63,187 bases of DNA from Phytophthora quininea. Its lineage: Eukaryota > Oomycota > Peronosporomycetes > Peronosporales > Peronosporaceae. The stretch's first letter is position 1, and the number at the start of each line of letters is the position of its first letter. The notes under the pieces were generated by a model. The model made no database searches. It saw nothing but the letters and a program-made list of their open reading frames with translations, and was not told where the DNA came from. The stretch is from contig JAAVTG010000651.1 of NCBI GenBank assembly GCA_011947345.1, positions 1 to 63,187 on the forward strand. Direction: 5' to 3'. A program made the translations under genes and the position numbers. This document shows positions 55,499 to 63,187 of this stretch, one piece after another.

Positions 55499-57456
55499 TC
55501 ATTTACAGCAGTAGTATTTTGTGTTTCCACCACTGGTAATCGACATCACAGCATTAAGTGCCTGAAGTGTGGCAGTGCTCAGTTGTTGTAGGTGGTCCTC
55601 CTCATCAAGAGCCTCCTTGGAGGGCCTGGCCCATCTTGTGATCTCGTCGGTCAGTGGGCATAGTGTCCGAAAGGCTAGTCTTGATGTTACTCTAGAGACC
55701 AGCAAGTACGGCTGCTCACGCTTGTTTGACATTCGATTCTCAGACCGCCACTCGGTAACAACCATTTTGTCAAGGGTTTCTCCTTGCACTTTATATACAG
55801 TTGATGATACTGCGCACACCATGGGGAATTGCTCGACACGAACAGACAAAGTGCGTGGATTTCCTTCTGAAGTCGGCGCTAGTGAGATGTGGCTTTCGCC
55901 ATACGGTCGGGCGTCGGGGAAGAGAGGAAATAAGTCGGAATCCAAACAACCTTGCATGGCAGTCGCCATCGAACCTCGTCGGATGCGTACAATCAACGCT
56001 AAGGGCGCGACACTCGGGATTTTTACAATGACGTCTTCAACACTGTCGCACACGTAGCAAAATTCAGTATCCTCCCTGTAGATGATCTGCTCCAGTGTGC
56101 CCAGCGTCCCGTTCGCAACCATTTTTGCGGCGCGAATGTTCTGAGTAATTTGCACCGGCGTCCCGACTATCAAATCGAGATAAGGCGCCATTCTGCCAAA
56201 CTTGGTGTCCGGGAAACCCATTACATTTCGGATTTCCGACGAACCAAGTTTATCTAGTTTACCACCAAAATTAGCAACAATCCGTACAGGACACTCCCTT
56301 TCGGCAACAGCCTGGCCGCTGTTGCAACGAATAAATTGTTTATCGCCAGCCGCGTCGTATTATCTGGGGTTATAAAACAAGGCACCGAATCGCCAGGCTT
56401 CCATGTTTCAGAGACGTTGGCGTTACTAAAAACTCTCGAATTGATCAGGTCGACAAATTCGGGGAGCCACACACCTTTGCGAGCGAGTTGACACCCGCGA
56501 CCCCATTCTGGATCCGCCCTAAATCGAACACACTCGTCCAGCACGATCACACGGTCGAAGAGCCTCCACAACTTATACCCGGCGAAGTCGTCCGCCGCTG
56601 AGTTCTGGCTCTCGGAAGGATTCTTGTAGAGTGGGGCCCCTCCCACCGGTGATAGCTGAAGAAAATCTCCCACAAGAACTACATGAACTCCACCAAACGG
56701 TAGGTGTGAGATTTTCTTAGCTATTCTCAGGTATTTGTCGAGCTTCGCTAGCTCATGTTTCTTCATCATTGAGACTTCGTCGATGACCAGGATGTCCAGG
56801 TAAATTGCCGCTTTTCGGCGCTTCTTTTCAGCTGGAGCAGCAAACTCGCCAATGTCCTCCCTCCTATTATCGTTGCAGCCTTTCCGGTAAGTGCTGCTTT
56901 GATAAGACAATCAGGGCGGTTCCAGCTTTCACACAACTTTTGGACGGCATCGAGCACTCGGCTTTTGCCCATACCACCCTCACCACCCCCAAAAAAGCAG
57001 CTGGTCCTGCCCAAGATTGTCGTCAAGGTCGCCAACTGTGTAGCTCATATCCTCCACCTTTCGCCACCTAGTAAGCAAAGCAATTCCGATGAGTCTAAAT
57101 GCGTTGTGCTGCTTCTCGTTGAGCGTGAAGTGCTGCGATACTGCTGTGATGGTGGCAAAATTTCCGTCTGCGCTGCCAAGGGGAACAGATGAAGTGTGTA
57201 GCGAGTTCCGCCACGACGTTCGTTCATCCAGCAGCGCATCATTCAACAGTTCAATCACCTCGGCGTCCCTAGTGGCAATTTGAGGCTGGACACTCTGGTG
57301 GAGTTGGCAGTCGGTTGCTGTATTCTGGACCCAGGCGCGCATGTTAGGAACGCTAGGAAACTCGGCCGGTGCGATTGCCTGCCTGCGAGAAACCGCGCTG
57401 AACGCGTTGCCTTCCAGCATCCGATGGGCATTGAATACTCGAAGAATTTCGGTCAC
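55499..57456 (-). CDS. Helitron RepHel: Pif1-like helicase domain
   Basis: Walker A in G-E-G-G-M-G-K-S-R (near 56960), then A-L-T-G-K-A-A and L-V-I-D-E-V-S-M-M (Walker B), V-L-V-G-D-F-L-Q-L-S-P-V, and near the end V-Y-K-V-Q-G-E-T-L with the final helicase motif. Frame breaks at 56812-56815 (TTTT) and 56296-56298 (CCC) are each one base short of an open frame; the one before the P-loop at about 56991-57002 needs a different correction. The 5'-3' helicase unwinds the donor during rolling-circle transposition. Confidence 0.85.
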
Positions 57457-58958
57457 ACGCGAATCCGGTTTTGCGGAAGTTGGGATTGTGACTGGGTCGA
57501 GGCTTGTGCTATCGGGTAGAGCGCTAGGGTCGAACTTCTGTAATTCCCAAGGATCAGCAAACTTTTCTTTTTCAGGGGGTCATTGTCTTCTTCTTCTCCG
57601 TCCATGGCATCACAACCGTTGAAAAGGAAATCATCATCACTTGTGCTATCCGCGTCGCTGTCGGATAGCGCGCTTGGTGAAGAAGCTCTATCACTGTCGC
57701 TGCGCACATGTTCTGCATTAGCTATCGCTCTATCTGCTCCACAGTAATAGTCGTCGATGTGACTCATTATCTTCGCCACGAAGTCGCTGCGAGTGCATTC
57801 CCACTGTTCGTACGCATCGAGCCATAGGTGTTCGGAATCTGTCGCCGAACCTATTAGATCAGCCAGGCTACAGAAGGGCTTGAACAGCACCAGCGACAGC
57901 ACAGCACGCTTATATCGAACGCTTTCTGGAGAGTGACTCGCAACATACGGAAGTCGGAATCCCTAAATGACAGGAACAACTTCATGGTAACGCCTGCCGA
58001 GGCTGTGCGTGCGATGCAGTGGGTGCCCTGTGTGAAATGCTAATCTCTCCTTCCGCGTCGACTTGCCCTTCTTCCTGAAGTAGCTCATCGCGAATTCGTA
58101 GATGCTGACAGCCGCAAGCTGGTTGGGGCGGAAGACGTAATCGTCCAAAAAGGAGACGGCCTGGAAGCGTGGTGTTTCAGAGTCGCCGCTTTCATCGACA
58201 AGATAGCATGAATGCTCCTCCTCCGAGCAGAGTTGCCGCAGGATGTCGTGAAGGGGAATGTATGAGCACCTCGAACTTTCTTAGCAACACGAGCCGCGGT
58301 ACAAATACAGAGCCGCCAGCGGCCCAGCCACCTTCTGTCGGTTAGTCATGGCGTAGACCATTGATGCCACACGTTTCCTCGCCTTGGCAACTTCGTCGAC
58401 GACCTGCGCTTGGGAGGCACTTTCGTCGTGGGCTTCTCGCTCCTGCCGTCGCTGAAACGAGGCCAGGGCCATCACTACTACCGAGTCCAGACGTTTCTGC
58501 TGCTTCGTCACGTACTTTGTGCAGTAGTGTATCCGATCTGCAATATCTCTTCCGCCAAACAGAACCTGTATATCGTGGTTGCACTTGAACGTGGCCATCA
58601 TCTCGTAGTTAAACCCATTAACAAACTCGTGCGCCAGCTTTCGCTCAAGCGTAACACCAGCTAAATCAAACGACGTCTCCGGCGTACGGATGCGAGGGAA
58701 TAGATATCTGCAATAGGAGTCATTCACCGCAGATTTTGACGTTTTGAAGCAGCTACTCGTGTGGGTCCACCAGTGCTGGTTTAGCAAAACCACCAATGCG
58801 GAAACCATATAATCCATGCCTTCGCGCCCCATCCGACGGTCAGCCGGCATTGGCGGCAACACTTCCATGAGGCGCGTCAGACCGTCGTTTTGGTAAGGAT
58901 CATCGTCACTGGAGCAGGTTACCATCTGATACGCGTTCGCGTTCTCTAAGACCTCTCT

Positions 58959-60976
58959 CTATTGCGGCCGAGAAGCACTGCTGCTCATTGGATCGCTCCT
59001 CAGCTCCTGCTGAACGCTTTCACGCTCATAGACAATGGCAGCAGCCTGGCCCTTTGTATCACGACAGATTGATTCCAGGCGCGCTTCGTCGTCCATCTCC
59101 GCCGGAGTGAGCTCGTTTCGCCATGGCGGCCAGTGAGCGGGTCGGTTCTGGAGTAGAACGCTTCGCAATATGTGCTGCGAGCTAAACTTTGTGTTACAAG
59201 CGCTGCACTGCAGCAGAGCGGGCTCTTTCACTGAGCGGTGCGCCTTGGAATGATACAGCCCGCGCCGTGGGTTCTGGCGAGCGAGCGCGGGTATGTTCAG
59301 CCCAACAAGATGGGCGTACGGGGCGTCGCAGTGTGAGCACGAGAGTCGTTCGACAGAAAGCGGCAGGCTGTTAGAAACGATGCTCCGCACGTAGGACTCT
59401 ACGGTTTCCTTGAATTGCTCTCCGCCAGGTCCGCGCAGTAGGGATTCCAACTCGACTGTGCTCGACGGAGCGCCGCCTAGCCAAATCAACATGTGTATGT
59501 GCAACGTTCCCCTTCCCTGTGTCTCGACCATGCCAATGTACGCCCTTACATCCCCGATCAAACCCGAGAAGGAGTTTCTCTGCTTTGTTGTCGGGTCGAT
59601 CCCGAGCACATGCCTTATGAACACGTCCAAACTTCGCATGAATAGACGCGCCGACGCACAGTCATTCCCGAGACTGGCCTCGCGTAGTTAAGCCTTCGAT
59701 GGCATACTGGCGTCCAAGATGTCGAAGAGCGAAGCAATGGATGTGATTCCGGCGTAGTGGGCCATGACGAGAGAATTGTCGGTATTGGGCGTGAGGGTGA
59801 TAAAAGAGATGGCTGTCCGAACCGTGTTTGGTAGGCGAATGCTTTTTGTCTACACTTGGCACGCTCTGTGTGCTACCCCAAACGGCGGCAGACGCGATCT
59901 CCACCGTTTTCAAGAATTTGTGCGCCACAGAGTCTTGTTCCGTGCGACCTGACCGCCTTCCTTGCTGGCGCTGCTCGTTCTCGAGCAGCGCCTCCCAGTT
60001 CGGCTGGCCCTACGGACTCAAACCCGCTGAAAACGCCAGGGAACCCCAGGCAACGTATGGAAGTTTGTGTGTACATGTTTTTCATCGATATGCGGTCGAA
60101 CGAAACCAGTGTAAAGAGCTCGTCTTTAGCGAACCGCCGCGTCGACAGCATCGTGTAATGTTTCACGCACTCTTGAAGCGAGACCATAACTTGCCGCGGC
60201 TCTCCTGGGTGGCCGTGCCCAAACGGAAACAGGTGGGGGAACATTCTCGCCAACAAGTCGCCAGAGGCACCTCCAGATATTTTGTTCGAGCGCTTGACCA
60301 GAAATTCTCGGGTGCCGTTTTGGCGTGACGCTAACGAGTGCTCGCGCGAAAGCAGCTCCTTTGCAGCATCCGATAACCCGATCCGGCGTTCCACAACGCT
60401 TACCTCATCACAAGAATTCTCCACCTGCCAAACGTCCGAATGGCCCCGGATGTCTTCGAGATCTTCGCGCACGCTGTCGTCGATGGCTCGGCCTTCATCT
60501 TGTATGCGCTCCAAAATAAGATGTTCAAACAGCTCTGTATCGATCCCGTCGACCCAGACAACGTCGTTCCGAACAACGTCGCTGTAGAGACAATTGTTGC
60601 GCTTGTAAAAGTTGAATGCGTCTTGCAGCTTCCGCGTTCGAATCTGGTGCATTTTCCTAACCTTCTCGACCTGTTCGTCTGAGAAATCGCCGACCATCGC
60701 AACTCGGAATGCATCGGTACTTGAAATCGACCTCGGTAGCAGCAACACGGGAGGTGAGGGTGTGCAATCAAACGCTATACAATGCGACCGAATACAGCGA
60801 TGCCGCCCGCCTCTCATCACACGAGTCATTGCAGCGACCGTGACCAGCTGCGTCATCATTCTCTCCGGCAACGTCAGGGACTGCAGGTCGTTCGGCAAGC
60901 CCCCAACGAAAAACCCGTTCGCAATAGCAAACTTCGGGATGCGCCCGCGCTCTATTTCTTTCAAGCAGGTTTGCAC
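58959..60976 (-). CDS. Helitron RepHel: N-terminal and HUH Rep domains
   Basis: 59873-60976 contains P-K-F-A-I-A-N-G-F-F-V-G and M-F-P-H-L-F-P-F-G-H-G-H-P, the Helitron_like_N landmarks, then S-L-Q-E-C-V-K-H-Y. 58959-59639 contains R-G-T-L-H-I-H-M-L-I-W-L, whose paired His bind the metal for single-strand nicking. It also has C-x2-C pairs (C-S-H-C, C-S-A-C). The break upstream of 60976 needs one extra C in the CCC at 61000-61002 (plus strand). The Tyr nucleophile motif could not be fixed among the frame changes near 58960. Confidence 0.8.
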
Positions 60977-61411
60977 ACAGTAAACCAGGCCGTCAAGTGC
61001 CCTCCTTCACTGGTGTAACAGCGGAAGCTTTTAGGCGCAACCATAACATCGCGCAGGAAGGTCACACATGCTGGAGCTCTGTACCAATCCAGAAGAGCGC
61101 GAGGTAGGGTCCTGTCCAATTCTCCCAAACTACGCCTTATCTTGTTCATGAACATCCAGTCGGAGGCTTCTTTCCATTCCGCCTCGCATCGAAGCACCAG
61201 TGCGTCGCACGCGACGCAGACACACTCATCAAGACACTCTGGCCCCAGCGCCTTTTGTAGTCTTTCGAGAGCCTTCGCGCGGTCGGAGTCGCTGACAGGC
61301 TGCAGGCTGAAGGTCGTAATTCCCGCAATAGGTTGCGTTTGCAGGCGCTCCCGATAGCAGCGTTGGCGAGTCCGGTGCGTTTTCGGGTGGTGAATCGGAT
61401 TGCCGGTGTCT

Positions 61412-62224
61412 CTAATGTGGGCTGCGGGCAAGTCTTCGGGCTGCGCGCGTACGCCGACATCTCACCATTTTCATGGCCAAAGCAGCAGTTGCACGAATGT
61501 CAATGTCATCGCTCACTTGTCTGCCACCGTGGGAAGCGTTGTCGATAATAGCAGCCTCAGCGCCGGTAGATTGTGCACCACGTGATCCGATGACATCTCT
61601 TTTATAAGCAGCGTCGAGGCGCCGAAGAAGACCTTCACTGTCGGACTGGTCATCTACGTCAGGGTTCGCTCGGGCGGATGCTGCTTCATGGCGCATGGTG
61701 CTGCTGCGTTGCACGGCCGCCATCGCTGAGGCTGCGATAGCACGCACGTCCAACTCGTCGCCAGGATCGAACCTCCTCGAAGAACCACTCTCTGGGAACG
61801 AGTTGCCATGAAGCGCTCTCTCCAGCTCGTAGGCAGTATCAAGATGCCGCAACAAGTCCTCGCTACCCGAGGCGTCGTTAGCACTATCATCTGTGGCCTC
61901 GTTGTGAGCTTGTTCAACAGCGCCACGGTGGCTACGTGCCATCGCTGACGAGGCGGCAGTACGGCGACCTTGGCCACGCCCACTCGATATGTTTTTCGGG
62001 CGCTTTGCGTTCCCATGGCCAGCAGTCTCCCTCACCTGTGTTCGCTTCTTACACCCGCGCCCGCCTTGGCAACGGTCACTTGCCTCGTCGTCACAAGGAG
62101 ATCCAGATCCACAGGAAACGCCGGCCCCGTGAGAGACTCCAGCTCCACAAGCAGCTCCAGCGCCGCGAGAAATGCCAGCTTCACAAAAACGCCAGCTCCA
62201 TAAGAAACACCAGCCGCTGCACAA
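61412..62224 (-). CDS. Helitron N-terminal acidic region with internal duplication
   Basis: 270 residues. The first part is Gly/Cys-rich low complexity (G-A-G-V-S-H-G-A-G-V). Two related units follow: S-E-D-L-L-R-H-L-D-T-A-Y...D-E-L-D-V-R-A-I-A-A-S-A-M (about 61880-61715) and S-E-G-L-L-R-R-L-D-A-A-Y...D-D-I-D-I-R-A-T-A-A-L-A-M (about 61650-61460). No known domain. Link to the downstream RepHel is by position and strand. Confidence 0.5.
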   Translation of the reverse strand: MCSGWCFLWSWRFCEAGISRGAGAACGAGVSHGAGVSCGSGSPCDDEASDRCQGGRGCKKRTQVRETAGHGNAKRPKNISSGRGQGRRTAASSAMARSHRGAVEQAHNEATDDSANDASGSEDLLRHLDTAYELERALHGNSFPESGSSRRFDPGDELDVRAIAASAMAAVQRSSTMRHEAASARANPDVDDQSDSEGLLRRLDAAYKRDVIGSRGAQSTGAEAAIIDNASHGGRQVSDDIDIRATAALAMKMVRCRRTRAARRLARSPH

Positions 62225-62507
62225 GAAACTCCATTTCCACGAGAAACATCGCCTTCCCGACCATTCCTGTCCGCGGGTGTCGTCAAATCCACAAATGAGG
62301 CAGCGGTCTATGGAAACTCAGTTGAGCTTGATGGCCCAGTGTCCCTAGAACAGGGACATGAGGACACTTCAACATGGTACAGCGTACCGTGCCGGGGAAG
62401 CGCGTTGGCACCTGCCTCGCAGTGGTGGCGGCCGCGGTGGTGGTGGCGGAAGCAGTGACGGCGCAGCAGTAGCAGCAGCAGGCGTAGAAGCTATTTGGAA
62501 GCACCAT

Positions 62508-63187
62508 CGTTTTCGTAGCACTTTATGTTAAAATTTAAAAAAAAGTTTGCAATGTATAGCTGTATGGACGTACCGCATCAGCGTGTGGTGGCTAGCGCAC
62601 ATGCATGAGCAGGCGGATCGATCAGTCGCAGGGTCGAGCAGGGGCACGAGCAGCAGGGGTGCGAGCGGGAGCGGGACGGCGCTCCGATGACGCCTCTGAT
62701 TATTGTCGAATCAGCACATGTTTTTTTCCTTAAATATTCGCCCTGTGACGCGTGTAGAATGGCACCATCGTTTGAGGCCGCTTAGTAAAAGATACCGACG
62801 GAAATTCGGTATTTTGGCCCTGTGCTGTATCCATGCTCTTGCCAAGGACAACCGTGTCGCGCTTGTATAGTATAGTTTGTTCAAGTGTCGTACACCGAAA
62901 AACTGTGATTCCTCATGGAATACCGATCAATACCGATAAAATCGCTGGCGTCACGAAAAATGCCCGTAACGACAGTTCTAAAGAACTGCGAATAGGATTG
63001 TCCTGCAACTAAGCAATTCTGGGCCGTCCTACTGTCTGTTTTTCAGTCGGCGGGATACGAGGGCAACAATGCAATACAAGACATCTTTTCTCTCAAACTA
63101 CCAGCAATACCAGCTCGAATACTTCAACGTGCACATGACGCCGTCAAGGACAACAGTGTACCACAGGAAATGCTTGACGTATTGTAC
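62508..63187. other. No recognisable gene; right window end
   Basis: AT-rich and repetitive-looking sequence (AGCAGC runs near 62460-62480, A/T runs near 62530 and 62720). It may hold the 5' end of the Helitron, but no clear TC terminus was found. Confidence 0.4.

Larger units (their letters stand above)
55499..62224 (-). mobile_element. Helitron encoding a RepHel protein
   Basis: One rolling-circle element read right to left: an N-terminal acidic region with an internal duplication (62224-61412), a linker (61431-60961), a Helitron-like N-terminal domain (60976-59873), Rep with the H-U-H motif T-L-H-I-H-M-L-I (58959-59639), a long middle, and a Pif1-type helicase (57035-55499). Helitron ends (5' TC, 3' CTRR with hairpin) were not identified. 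Confidence 0.85.

Noticed and set aside
62283..62507. Minus-strand frame rich in Cys, Ala and Thr upstream of the Helitron
   Set aside because: Translated low-complexity AGC/GGC repeats; no domain or start support.
46566..62990. Shared AAGAACTGCGAAT near the Copia LTR and near 62985
   Set aside because: A 13-bp match is expected by chance several times in a window of this size.

Overview
The window comes from an oomycete nuclear genome, almost certainly Phytophthora or a close relative in the Peronosporaceae. The evidence is a secreted RXLR-dEER effector gene, short 59-94 nt GT-AG introns, oomycete-type initiator sequences (GCTCATTTT-CAA-TT type) just upstream of several starts, conserved flagellar genes, and the element mix typical of these genomes (Crypton, Helitron, hAT, PIF/Harbinger, LINE, Ty3/Gypsy, Ty1/Copia). 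About 60% of the window is mobile-element DNA.

Layout. 0-2.2 kb: the 5' end of an LRR-like family gene and a Copia gag relic. 2.2-6.3 kb: a full-size PDR-type ABC transporter on the minus strand. 7-21.8 kb: a cluster built from two Phytophthora-type families. One is an LRR-like family: one near-complete gene plus at least five broken pieces here, and a further copy at the window edge. The other is an ankyrin-repeat family, present as an inverted pair 8 kb apart. Embedded in this cluster are three ordinary genes: LRRC46-like and SPATA17-like, which are divergent flagellar genes, and a PITH-domain gene; a degenerate HAD-like gene lies nearby. 23.9-24.35 kb: an RXLR effector. 25-34 kb: two convergent LINEs of different families flanking a Ser/Thr-rich gene fragment. 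34-38 kb: unrecognised frames, a 48-bp perfect palindrome, a hAT transposase and a Gypsy gag-like piece. 39-42.5 kb: a decayed Gypsy pol. 42.7-46.6 kb: an intron-containing Harbinger transposase abutting a 3'-truncated Copia. 46.7-48.1 kb: a divergent pair of related hypothetical genes. 49.3-51.5 kb: a Crypton tyrosine recombinase. 51.5-54.6 kb: a SANT-like gene, a three-exon unknown gene, and a dioxygenase-fold gene fused to a C2H2 finger. 55.5-62.2 kb: a Helitron RepHel.

An important caveat applies to the whole window. Many genes are broken by one-base changes, and nearly all of those I could resolve sit in homopolymer runs, usually one base too short. They hit the ABC transporter, Crypton, Helitron, Harbinger, Copia, PITH and LRRC46-like genes alike. 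This looks more like sequencing or consensus error than decay, so several apparent pseudogenes, above all the ABC transporter, Crypton and Helitron, may be intact in the organism.
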